The notes under the pieces: generated by a model
What the model saw: only the letters and a program-made list of their open reading frames with translations
Database searches by the model: none
Told to the model about the DNA's origin: nothing
Position numbers and translations under genes: made by a program
Assembly (NCBI GenBank): GCA_022448085.1
Contig: JAKUTH010000019.1
Span: 1-44,088 of the forward strand
Direction: 5' to 3'
Origin: Pseudomonadales bacterium
GTDB taxonomy: Bacteria > Pseudomonadota > Gammaproteobacteria > Pseudomonadales > Azotimanducaceae
Length of the DNA stretch: 44,088 nucleotides
Shown here: positions 7,387 through 15,042 of the stretch, piece after piece
Layout: every line of letters starts with the position of its first letter
Position numbering within the stretch: position 1 is the first letter of the stretch

Positions 7387-8949
7387 TTATGCGGCTTCGG
7401 TAAACATGCCTTCGAGATGGGACTGAGGCAGCGGTTGGGTGCTTCGAGACACCAGGAAGGTCAGGGAAACTGAGACCGCTTCACCCATTGCTGCGCATGA
7501 AAATGGATTCGGTCCCTCGCCGTGCAACCAAACGACCGCACCGTGCAACCAACCACTACCAAACCACGACGGATCCAATAATTGGGTGTGAAGGATCAGG
7601 AACGTGACGAAACCAGACGCGAGGCCGGTGTAGGCGCCGGCCCGTGTCACGCCTCGCCATAACGCTCCTACCACCAGGGGCCCCGCGAACGCCGCCATCA
7701 TCCCTCCGGTGCCGATCCAAACAATCAGCGCGATGTTGGTTTCCATAAGTGTCCAAGCCATTCCCATAGTGATGACAAGTACGACAACCGTAGTCACTCG
7801 ACTTATTGTGAGGACTTGCTGATCAAGCCGGTCTTCGGACGGTGGTTTTTTGAGGCGCGGAGCGATTGATCGCCGATACAGATCGTTCGCAACGATTTGA
7901 GATGAAGAGACCACCAGACCGTCCGCAGTAGACATGATCGCCGCAAGAATCCCAACGCCAACGAGTGCCGCTAGCCAGGTAGGAAACAATTCGATAAATA
8001 CAAGCGGTAGCGCTTGATTGGGGTTAGCGCCTTCAAGAAGGAGCGCGTCGCCGAGGAGCCCTCTCGCGAGCAATCCGCCGAGCCCCATCATGCCGAGTGT
8101 CAATCCAAAAAGAAAAGCGAGTTTGATGAACGTACGCTGGTCGCCTACACCTTTTAAGGCCCAGAGCTTGTTGCCAAGATGGGGAAGCAAGCCAAGCGGG
8201 ATGTGGGCAAAAAGTACGGCGATGATTGACCACCACGAATGCGTGAGCGCTGATTCGGGGTTCAGAGGCTGTACTAGATTGCTGTTCTGGGTCTCCAAAC
8301 GGTCAATCAAACCAGATAAACCCCCGTCCACACCGGAACCCGTGAGGACCAAAACGATCACGACAATAGCCAGGATAAGCATCATGAACCCTTGGACCCC
8401 ATCGGTAAGAATGTCGGCATGGGCGCCACCGAGGACTACGTAAAAAAGGAGCACCGTGGTCGTGATCAGGAGTGCCCAGAACGGTGAGAGTCCAAGAAAA
8501 ATTTCGAACATCACGAGCCCCGAAACCAATTGACCTGCAAGGTAGAAAAACAAAACCAACGAAAAAATAGACACCATGACCCGGATACCTTCGGACTGGT
8601 AACGATCGCCCAAGAATTCGGGAATGGAACGGCTGCCGAACTTATTCCCGGTGGTCGCGATCAGGCGCATGGATATGAGAACCCCGAAATAAACACCAAT
8701 GGGATAAAGAAAATTTCCCCATTGAGAAGCGAACCCCCACTGGTATCCGAGGCCCGGGCCGCCAAGAAAAGTTGCACCGCTAGCCGTTGTCGCCGCAAAC
8801 GCGAAGGCTAGAAAAATCGGTCCGTAAGAACCGCGAGCGGTAGCGAAATCGTCGGCATGCTTGACTCGACGTTGTCCGATCACGCCGATGACTAACATGC
8901 CGCTGATGTAAACCACCATGAATATCCAAGACCATGTCGCTAAATCCAT
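7387..8949 (-). CDS. Sodium:solute symporter (SSS) family transporter
   Basis: A 520-residue, very hydrophobic protein with about 13 predicted membrane segments. Family marks include GATFLGGPGLGYQWGFA in the early loop (about residues 58-74), a SIPEFLGDRY block, and a LAAIMSTADGLVVSSSQIV block in the middle, characteristic of the SSS/PutP-PanF fold. It would import an organic solute with Na+ across the inner membrane. ATG start with AAGGA seven to eight bases upstream. It sits inside a probable operon with nitroreductase and dienoyl-CoA isomerase upstream and SDR downstream, so it may bring in the substrate of that pathway. The solute (carboxylate, amino acid or other) is not readable from sequence. 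Confidence 0.92.
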   Translation of the reverse strand: MDLATWSWIFMVVYISGMLVIGVIGQRRVKHADDFATARGSYGPIFLAFAFAATTASGATFLGGPGLGYQWGFASQWGNFLYPIGVYFGVLISMRLIATTGNKFGSRSIPEFLGDRYQSEGIRVMVSIFSLVLFFYLAGQLVSGLVMFEIFLGLSPFWALLITTTVLLFYVVLGGAHADILTDGVQGFMMLILAIVVIVLVLTGSGVDGGLSGLIDRLETQNSNLVQPLNPESALTHSWWSIIAVLFAHIPLGLLPHLGNKLWALKGVGDQRTFIKLAFLFGLTLGMMGLGGLLARGLLGDALLLEGANPNQALPLVFIELFPTWLAALVGVGILAAIMSTADGLVVSSSQIVANDLYRRSIAPRLKKPPSEDRLDQQVLTISRVTTVVVLVITMGMAWTLMETNIALIVWIGTGGMMAAFAGPLVVGALWRGVTRAGAYTGLASGFVTFLILHTQLLDPSWFGSGWLHGAVVWLHGEGPNPFSCAAMGEAVSVSLTFLVSRSTQPLPQSHLEGMFTEAA

Positions 8950-8993
8950 ATCATTTCCTTGGTATTAGGCTTGCTGGTGTTTCCGATATTTTT

Positions 8994-9626
8994 CTATGCC
9001 CACCTATCCCATCGCATCGTTTCGGCAACAGGTAATCGCGTCAAGGGGCCGAACTTTCCGAGAGGGTAACCGACTGGGATGAGACAATATGCGGCCATGT
9101 TGTCTGGCAGGTTCAGCGTTTTTCTTACCGCGCCTGGGTTCGATAATCCTAAGGTAGTGGGAGCTGCTCCCAAACCCAAAGCGCGTGCCGCCAATAATAG
9201 ATTTTGGACAGCCGGCCAAATTGACCCGCCACCACCGCTGGGGGCGCCTTCGCCGATTGGTCCGTCAAACTCGTAACAAGCGACGATTAGGACTGGAATT
9301 TCATGCATGTGTTCCGCTTGCCAGAGCACGGCATTGAGCATTCGCGACCGCTTATCCGTGTCTTGATGCGGTAAAGCTGCAGGACGCCCGGATGCTGGCC
9401 CGATGTACGCCTCCACCGCAGATCGGTTTAAATCCGCGAGGGCTCTTCGCTGCTCTGGATCGCGCACCACAATCCATCGAGCGCCTTGTTGATTGGAACC
9501 CGTTGGTGCCTGGTTGGCGGCATCGATCAATTGAAGGATGTCGTCTTCGGGTACAGGGTCAGTTTTTAGACGCCGCATCGCACGGCAGCTATACATAGTG
9601 TCAAAAAGTCCGGGTTGTTCACTCAC
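8994..9626 (-). CDS. Nitroreductase family protein
   Basis: A 210-residue FMN-dependent nitroreductase-fold protein. The N-terminal FDTMYSCRAMRRL segment supplies the FMN phosphate-binding arginines, NQAPTGSNQQ is the second FMN contact, and ALGLGAAPTTL lies in the C-terminal half. The frame is open to 9743, but TGAGGA exactly seven bases before the GTG at 9624-9626 makes that the best start. It gives the usual family length and removes an overlap with the upstream gene. The gene follows the dienoyl-CoA isomerase gene by 22 bases and precedes the symporter. Members reduce nitro groups, quinones, flavins or enones with NAD(P)H; in a catabolic operon an enone or flavin reductase role is possible but not demonstrated. 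Confidence 0.9.
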   Translation of the reverse strand: MSEQPGLFDTMYSCRAMRRLKTDPVPEDDILQLIDAANQAPTGSNQQGARWIVVRDPEQRRALADLNRSAVEAYIGPASGRPAALPHQDTDKRSRMLNAVLWQAEHMHEIPVLIVACYEFDGPIGEGAPSGGGGSIWPAVQNLLLAARALGLGAAPTTLGLSNPGAVRKTLNLPDNMAAYCLIPVGYPLGKFGPLTRLPVAETMRWDRWA

Positions 9627-9648
9627 GGCAATGTCCTCAGAGTTTGTG

Positions 9649-10473
9649 TTAATCAAGTGGTGGAAGGTCTGCATATGAAGGTTCGTCGCCTTCGGATTTG
9701 GCACGAAAATATGCCTGCATTTCGGTTCCCTGCGATACGGCACCCATCCAAACCGATTGGTACGACAGCGTTTCTTGAATACTGTGTTCGCGACCGTAAT
9801 TGAGCAGATGCTTCGTGCTTGTTACGGCGAGCGGGGATTTGGATGCAATTTCTTTCGCAATTGACATGACAGACGTCAGCATCTCATCGTGGGTCGCGTA
9901 AACATTGTTGATAAGGCCGATTTCTTTCGCTTCCTCGGCAAATAGACGTCTCCCTGTGTACGCGAGTTCGCGCATCAATCCATCTGGGATGAGGTTGGGT
10001 AAGCGCTGCAATGTACCCACATCTGCGGATAACCCAATATTGATCTCCTGAATGCAAAAAAAGGCGTCCGATGTGCAGTAACGCATGTCACAGGTGGAAA
10101 CCATGTCGACGCCGCCGCCGATGCATGCGCCTTGAATGGCGGCCAACACGGGCATCCGGACCTTTTCGATGGTCGTGAACGCCTCCTGTAAACCTGCGAG
10201 GTTGCGACGGGCACGCTCGCCTCGTCGACCTGCGTCGAAGGATTGTTGGGGCGCGGGAGTAGTGAAAGCGGCCGTATCCATGCCCGAGGAGAAGTGTTTT
10301 CCTTGCGCCGAAATCACCAACGCGCGGACGGTACCACTCGAATCCATTTCCATTACCGCTGCCGGAAACTCGTTCCAAAACGCGGGGGGCATTCGATTAA
10401 ATTCGTCGGGTGCGGCGAGTTCGATGTGGCCAACGCCGTCGTTGATCGTGGTGTTCAATCGGGTGTAGTTCAT
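9649..10473 (-). CDS. Delta3,5-delta2,4-dienoyl-CoA isomerase-like crotonase
   Basis: A 274-residue crotonase closely matching mammalian ECH1. The block GGGVDMVSTCDMRYCTSDAF is followed by QEINIGLSADVGTLQRLP. Asp123, Glu143 and Asp151 have the same spacing (20 and 8 residues) as the catalytic Asp176, Glu196 and Asp204 of rat ECH1. It therefore probably converts 3,5-dienoyl-CoA to 2,4-dienoyl-CoA, a step needed for odd-position double bonds. The start ATG has AAGGA five bases upstream. It is first in the minus-strand operon that faces the DUF35/thiolase operon across the 10474-10755 control region. The function by family is firm; the physiological substrate is unknown. Confidence 0.93.
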   Translation of the reverse strand: MNYTRLNTTINDGVGHIELAAPDEFNRMPPAFWNEFPAAVMEMDSSGTVRALVISAQGKHFSSGMDTAAFTTPAPQQSFDAGRRGERARRNLAGLQEAFTTIEKVRMPVLAAIQGACIGGGVDMVSTCDMRYCTSDAFFCIQEINIGLSADVGTLQRLPNLIPDGLMRELAYTGRRLFAEEAKEIGLINNVYATHDEMLTSVMSIAKEIASKSPLAVTSTKHLLNYGREHSIQETLSYQSVWMGAVSQGTEMQAYFRAKSEGDEPSYADLPPLD

Positions 10474-10564
10474 AACATCCTTCTATGCAATGTCGATCAG
10501 AGGCATACCGTCCTGTCGGTCAGCGACACCTTAGATCATAGCGCCGTAACGCGATTCGTTTTGT

Positions 10565-10620
10565 GTGGCGGGCGGGAATTGATTCAAACTCCCGTCTCCA
10601 TGCCAGCCCGCTCCCGCCAC
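10565..10620. repeat. Nested inverted repeat in the divergent control region
   Basis: GTGGCGGG (10565-10572) is the exact reverse complement of CCCGCCAC (10613-10620). Between them lies a second stem, CGGGA (10573-10577) with TCCCG (10590-10594). The outer arms can be extended by TTTGTG/CACAAA with a two-base bulge. It sits within the 282 bases separating two divergent catabolic operons, so it could be an operator, attenuator or cruciform. Because the isomerase gene starts at 10473 and the DUF35 gene at 10756, the repeat is roughly centred between them. No other clear signal was found in this gap. Confidence 0.4.
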
Positions 10621-10755
10621 AAACTATAGCAGGATGGTGTGACCGATTTGATCAGTTCAAGGATGTCGATGCGCCGAATACGACCAACTAGTAACGCCGT
10701 TTCGGTTCTCGTGCTAAGTTTGACAGCCGGGCAGGAGCATTGAGGAAGGACGAAC

Positions 10756-11172
10756 GTGGCGTATAACAAACCCATCCCTCGTAAGGGTCAGCACAACCAG
10801 CCGTTTTGGGATGGCGCTAAGGAAGGCAAGCTGATGCTGCCGCGATGTACGTTGTGCGGGAAAGTGCACTGGTATCCGAGACTGATATGTCCATCGTGCC
10901 ACTCCACGGATTTGGAATGGATCGAGGGCAGTGGTGAGGGGCGACTGCACACGTTTGCCGTTCAGCACCGTGCATTTGGTGGTTGGGCGGAAGAGGTTCC
11001 CTACGTGACTGCATATATCGATCTTAATGAAGGCGATCGAATGATGACGGTCCTTCGTGGCGTGGATCCGAACAAGCCTGAGGACATCAAGATAGGGGCA
11101 AAGGTCAAGGTCGAATTCGACCAAGCTGATGACGATACACACATCCCATTTTGGCGGGTGGTGGAGGAGTAA
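10756..11172 (+). CDS. Zn-ribbon OB-fold protein (DUF35), partner of the thiolase-fold protein
   Basis: A 138-residue DUF35 protein. The rubredoxin-like zinc ribbon has Cys31, Cys34, Cys45 and Cys48 (CTLCGK and CPSCHS). An OB-fold covers about residues 60-135, ending with a FRVVEE-type strand. Such proteins form complexes with thiolase-superfamily enzymes, and in steroid catabolism a DUF35 domain (in ChsH2) is needed by the aldolase Ltp2. The start is GTG with AGGAAGGA five bases upstream. Its stop is two bases before the start of the thiolase-fold gene, fitting a stable two-subunit complex. It has no catalytic residues of its own. Confidence 0.93.
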   Translation: MAYNKPIPRKGQHNQPFWDGAKEGKLMLPRCTLCGKVHWYPRLICPSCHSTDLEWIEGSGEGRLHTFAVQHRAFGGWAEEVPYVTAYIDLNEGDRMMTVLRGVDPNKPEDIKIGAKVKVEFDQADDDTHIPFWRVVEE

Positions 11173-11174
11173 CC

Positions 11175-12416
11175 ATGGCAGCAACAAATTTATCGATGGG
11201 CGCAGCCATCGTCGGAGCGGCGGAATCGAACGAAATCGGTTATCCCGAGGAACGGGGTGACAAGGTTACTTCGTTGCAACATCACATTCAGGCGATCAAG
11301 AACGTTTCTGAGTACACGGGTATACCCATCTCGGATATCGAAGGTGTTTTTTCTACTGGATGGTCGGTGGAGTTGGCAGAACATCTAGGCATCCGGCCCC
11401 ATTACATCGATACAACCTCGGTTGGCGGCTGTTCATTTGAGATACATGTACACCATGCGCTAGCAGCCATTGCATCGGGAATCATTGATGTTGCCGTTGT
11501 CAGTCATGGCGAGGCGGGTTGGTCGTATCGTGGTGCGGGAGGCGGTGGCGGTGGCCGTGGAGAGATGTCGCCGGGCGCAGAAATGACCATGGCCTATGGA
11601 ACCTTCGGTGCGCCATCGCAATACGCGCACGCCATGGTTCGACACATGCATCAATACGGGTCAACGGTTGAGGACTTCGCCCACATCTCGGTCGTGACGC
11701 GAGAGTGGGCGCAGAAGAATCCACGCGCTCTGATGTTCGCGGACGCTTCTCAAGCAGAGGTGAAATTAGGCGAGCGAACACCCAACCCGTTTGGCGGCCC
11801 GATTACCGTACAAGATGTCTTAGATGCTCGAATCATTGCGTGGCCATTGACATTATTTCACTGCTGTTTGGTGACAGATCATGGTGGCGCAGTCATCGTT
11901 GCACGACCGGAGATTGCGCGGAGCCTCCGTACGAGCCCCGTGTGGATCGCGGGCGCTGGTGAATCCATGGCACATCAGAATATGTTGGAGATGGATGACT
12001 TCACGGCGACCTCCGCGGCACGCTCGTCGGCGATCGCATACGAGATGGCGGGCCTTGGGCCTCAGGATATGGACATGGCGATGATCTATGACTCGTTCAC
12101 GGTCACCGCGGCAATCACCGCGGAGATGCTTGGTTTGGCGCCCAGGGGTCAAGGCTATCGTTTGTGGAAGGATGGAGATGCTGCGCCCGGCGGCCGGCTG
12201 CCGATCAACACCAACGGGGGTGGCTTGTCATTTAATCACTCAGGGATGTATGGGATGCAATTGCTGGTTGAGGCGTATCGACAGCTGTCGGGAACGGCAG
12301 AAGACGGCATCAACGGTATTGAAGGAAAACAAACGGATTCGCACACGTGTGTCGTTAATGGTACCGGCGGAACGCTGTCGACCACGGGGACGCTAGTGCT
12401 GGTTTCCGATGATTAA
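11175..12416 (+). CDS. Thiolase-fold protein, SCP2/lipid-transfer type, possibly a retro-aldolase
   Basis: A 413-residue thiolase-superfamily protein paired with DUF35. The catalytic signature is not that of a normal thiolase. Cys86 (VGGCSFE) is present at or near the nucleophile site. The HDCF motif of SCP2 thiolases is Tyr305-Asp-Ser-Phe; the GHP-type His is retained as His355 (FNHSG). The C-terminal CxG Cys is replaced by Asn395 in NGTGG. DUF35-partnered enzymes such as Ltp2 are retro-aldolases relying on tyrosines, so cleavage of a beta-hydroxyacyl-CoA by this protein is plausible, with the MaoC hydratase two genes on supplying the hydroxyl. A Gly-rich loop (residues 120-129) is unusual. 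Start ATG 11175, with GGAGGAG upstream. Confidence 0.88.
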   Translation: MAATNLSMGAAIVGAAESNEIGYPEERGDKVTSLQHHIQAIKNVSEYTGIPISDIEGVFSTGWSVELAEHLGIRPHYIDTTSVGGCSFEIHVHHALAAIASGIIDVAVVSHGEAGWSYRGAGGGGGGRGEMSPGAEMTMAYGTFGAPSQYAHAMVRHMHQYGSTVEDFAHISVVTREWAQKNPRALMFADASQAEVKLGERTPNPFGGPITVQDVLDARIIAWPLTLFHCCLVTDHGGAVIVARPEIARSLRTSPVWIAGAGESMAHQNMLEMDDFTATSAARSSAIAYEMAGLGPQDMDMAMIYDSFTVTAAITAEMLGLAPRGQGYRLWKDGDAAPGGRLPINTNGGGLSFNHSGMYGMQLLVEAYRQLSGTAEDGINGIEGKQTDSHTCVVNGTGGTLSTTGTLVLVSDD

Positions 12417-12478
12417 GGATCGTTGGGTAAGCGATAGGGCGTGACCATCAACATATTAGATAAATAGGGACGCGTTGC

Positions 12479-13351
12479 GTGGCTACCTATCAAGCACTTC
12501 AAGCTTTGCCCGATGGAAACGCTGGCCCTTGGGGTGAACCCGTGGCGATTCGTTACGATCGACGCGATGTCCTGTTGTATGCCGTGGGCATTGGAACACA
12601 GGATCTTCGTTTCGTTTATGAAGGCCACCCTCAATTTGCCGTTTTTCCGACCTTCGCGATTCGTTGGGGAGGGAGCGGCGCACCCGTCGATACGACTCTA
12701 ATACCGTCATCGCCCGGGCCTCTGAACATTGATGCAGAACGGTACCTCGAAGTACTTGCACCGCTCCCGATTTCGGGCGAAGTAACGGTTCGATCGCGGC
12801 TAATTGGCGTTCACCCACGCGGCACCGGCAACGGCTTTTGTGAGTACGAAAGTTTGGTAACTGATGCGTCAGGGAACGATTGCGTGCGGATGGTCAACGG
12901 ATCATTTCGACGTGGCGTCGAAAAGCTTGGAGACATTGAGCCCTTTGAAGGGGCGGGGGCGACGTTTTCGGAAAAGCTCGTCGCTCCGGATCGCCCGCCT
13001 GATTTTTCTTCCAATACGTTGATTCCCGTCAATCAGGCACATGTTTACCGACTATCTGGTGATTACAACCCTCTTCATATCGATCCGGAGTCGGCAAGTT
13101 TTGGCGGGTTTGATGAACCGATTCTTCACGGTCTGTGCACATTCGGTCATTGCGCACACCTCTTACTTGAAGGACTTTGCGGTGGCGACGCTTCTCGATT
13201 TCGTCGGATCAAGGTGCGGTTTTCGGCGCCCGTTTTCCTCGGTGAGACGTTGCACATCGATGCGTGGGCGGATGGAGAGAGCCGGTTCCAATTCGAAGGA
13301 CGTGTCGACGAGCGGACCGTCGTCTCTAACGCCTATTTCGAATTTGAATGA
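12479..13351 (+). CDS. MaoC family, hydratase-2-like (double hot-dog) enoyl-CoA hydratase
   Basis: A 290-residue protein with two hot-dog domains, like eukaryotic peroxisomal 2-enoyl-CoA hydratase 2. The C-terminal domain carries the hydratase-2 motif YRLSGDYNPLHIDPESA with Asp195, Asn197 and His200. The N-terminal domain (about residues 20-150) is non-catalytic and would form the acyl-binding tunnel for bulky chains. It should add water to trans-2-enoyl-CoA, giving the (R)-3-hydroxyacyl-CoA. The start is GTG with AGGGA eight bases upstream. It lies 62 bases after the thiolase-fold gene and 50 before the GMC gene, in one likely operon. Together with DUF35/thiolase it suggests a hydrate-then-cleave sequence. 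Confidence 0.93.
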   Translation: MATYQALQALPDGNAGPWGEPVAIRYDRRDVLLYAVGIGTQDLRFVYEGHPQFAVFPTFAIRWGGSGAPVDTTLIPSSPGPLNIDAERYLEVLAPLPISGEVTVRSRLIGVHPRGTGNGFCEYESLVTDASGNDCVRMVNGSFRRGVEKLGDIEPFEGAGATFSEKLVAPDRPPDFSSNTLIPVNQAHVYRLSGDYNPLHIDPESASFGGFDEPILHGLCTFGHCAHLLLEGLCGGDASRFRRIKVRFSAPVFLGETLHIDAWADGESRFQFEGRVDERTVVSNAYFEFE

Positions 13352-13401
13352 CCCAACTGTAACGCTGGCGGCATGGCCTGCGGCGTGAAACGCCCCTGAG
13401 A

Positions 13402-15042
13402 ATGGCGGTCGTAACTAAAGGGTCTAAGACGTTTGACTACATTGTTGTTGGTGCAGGAACGGCAGGCTGCGTCCTGGCGAACCGACTGAGCCATGACCCG
13501 AATTGTAAGGTCCTGCTCCTTGAAGCGGGCGGAAAAGATAACTATTTCTGGATCGATATTCCCGTGGGTTACCTCTACACCATCGGGAATTCGCGCACCG
13601 ATTGGTGTTATCAAACGGAAGCAGATGAAGGGCTTAACGGTCGACGTATCGGTTATGCGCGCGGCAAGGGGCTCGGCGGCTGTTCTTCGATTAATGCCAT
13701 GATTTATATGCGGGGACAACGCAGTGATTACGATCACTGGGCCAAATTAGGCAACCGTGGTTGGGGTTGGGATGATGTGCTACCGGTTTTTAAGCGGTCG
13801 GAACGATACCAGCACGGAGCGGATGCCTGGCATGGGGCCGGTGGTGAGTTGCGGGTCGAAGAACGAAGGGTGAACTGGGAAATACTCGACGCCTGGCGCG
13901 ATGCAGCTGCGGCCTGCGGCATTCCAAAAATTACCGAATTCAATCGGGGTGACAATTTTGGGAATGCGTATTTTCAAATGAACCAGCGTCGGGGTGTACG
14001 TTGGAGCGCTACCAAAGCGTTTTTGCGCCCCGTAATGAACCGGTCGAATTTGACGGTGCTAACCGATGCCAACGTACGTCGCATATTGTTCACCGAACTT
14101 CGAGACGAACCACGGGCAACTGGTGTCAACGTTAAAATCGGCAATCACCTCGAGACGTTTCTTACGAGTCGCGAAATCTTGCTTGCCGCAGGGTCCATTG
14201 GGTCGCCGCAATTGCTTCAATTGTCTGGGGTTGGAGCGCGGGAACTTCTAAGGACATATGACGTTCCAATAGTTCACGAACTCCGGGGGGTGGGGGAGAA
14301 TCTGCAGGATCATCTCCAGATCCGTAGCATTTTCAAGGTAAGTAATACGGTCACGCTTAATCGCCGAGCACGAACGTGGTTCGGCAAGGTAGGAATGGGA
14401 CTTGAGTATTTGGCGTTTCGATCCGGGCCGCTCACGATGCCGCCGTCTCAATTAGGGGCATTCGCAAAAAGTGACCCGGGAAGGAATTCTGCCAATATCG
14501 AGTGGCATGTACAGCCTTTGTCGTTGGATCGATTTGGCGAGCCACTCCACCGTTTTGATGCAATCACGCCGTCGGTTTGTAACCTTCAACCGACCAGTCG
14601 GGGCCATGTGCGGATCACGAGCCGCGATCCAGAGAAACATCCAGCCATTACCCTCAACTACCTTGCGACCAAAGAAGATTGCGAGGTCGCAGTTCAGGGG
14701 ATGCGATTTACCCGACGGATCATGGCGGACGAAGCGCTGGCTCGATTTCAACCGATAGAATGGCTACCCGGATCGCAAATCACATCGGATGACGATATGT
14801 TGGATGCTGCTCGGGATATAGGCACCACTATTTTCCACCCGGTGGGGACGTGTGCGATGGGCAACAACGAACTCGCTGTGGTAGACGATCGATTGCGAGT
14901 CCGGGGGATCTGTGGCTTGCGGGTCATTGACGCGTCGGTGATGCCAACCATCACCTCGGGTAACACCAATGCACCCACGGTGATGATTGCTGAGCAAGGT
15001 GCCCGTTTTGTTGCCGAGACTGGGCGACGCGAGGCAGATTAG
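13402..15042 (+). CDS. GMC family oxidoreductase (choline/alcohol dehydrogenase type)
   Basis: A 546-residue FAD-dependent GMC oxidoreductase. The N-terminal Rossmann motif is VVGAGTAGCVLANRL with the glycines at 17, 19 and 22. GKGLGGCSSINAMIYMRG is the first GMC signature, with LLAAGSIGSPQLLQLSGVG near residue 270. The C-terminal FHPVGTCAMG has the catalytic His479, and SGNTNAP has the second catalytic residue Asn523. No signal peptide, so it is cytoplasmic, and it would oxidise a primary or secondary alcohol. It is the last gene of the DUF35-thiolase-MaoC operon. Its stop codon overlaps the stop of the convergent MATE gene (TTAG at 15039-15042). The alcohol is unknown. Confidence 0.93.
   Translation: MAVVTKGSKTFDYIVVGAGTAGCVLANRLSHDPNCKVLLLEAGGKDNYFWIDIPVGYLYTIGNSRTDWCYQTEADEGLNGRRIGYARGKGLGGCSSINAMIYMRGQRSDYDHWAKLGNRGWGWDDVLPVFKRSERYQHGADAWHGAGGELRVEERRVNWEILDAWRDAAAACGIPKITEFNRGDNFGNAYFQMNQRRGVRWSATKAFLRPVMNRSNLTVLTDANVRRILFTELRDEPRATGVNVKIGNHLETFLTSREILLAAGSIGSPQLLQLSGVGARELLRTYDVPIVHELRGVGENLQDHLQIRSIFKVSNTVTLNRRARTWFGKVGMGLEYLAFRSGPLTMPPSQLGAFAKSDPGRNSANIEWHVQPLSLDRFGEPLHRFDAITPSVCNLQPTSRGHVRITSRDPEKHPAITLNYLATKEDCEVAVQGMRFTRRIMADEALARFQPIEWLPGSQITSDDDMLDAARDIGTTIFHPVGTCAMGNNELAVVDDRLRVRGICGLRVIDASVMPTITSGNTNAPTVMIAEQGARFVAETGRREAD

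Noticed and set aside
9627-9743. Nitroreductase extension to 9743
   Set aside because: It overlaps the dienoyl-CoA isomerase gene; the GTG at 9626 has a TGAGGA site at seven bases.
10720-10755. TTGACA at 10720 as promoter of the DUF35 gene
   Set aside because: No acceptable -10 box at 16-18 bases, and too close to the start codon.
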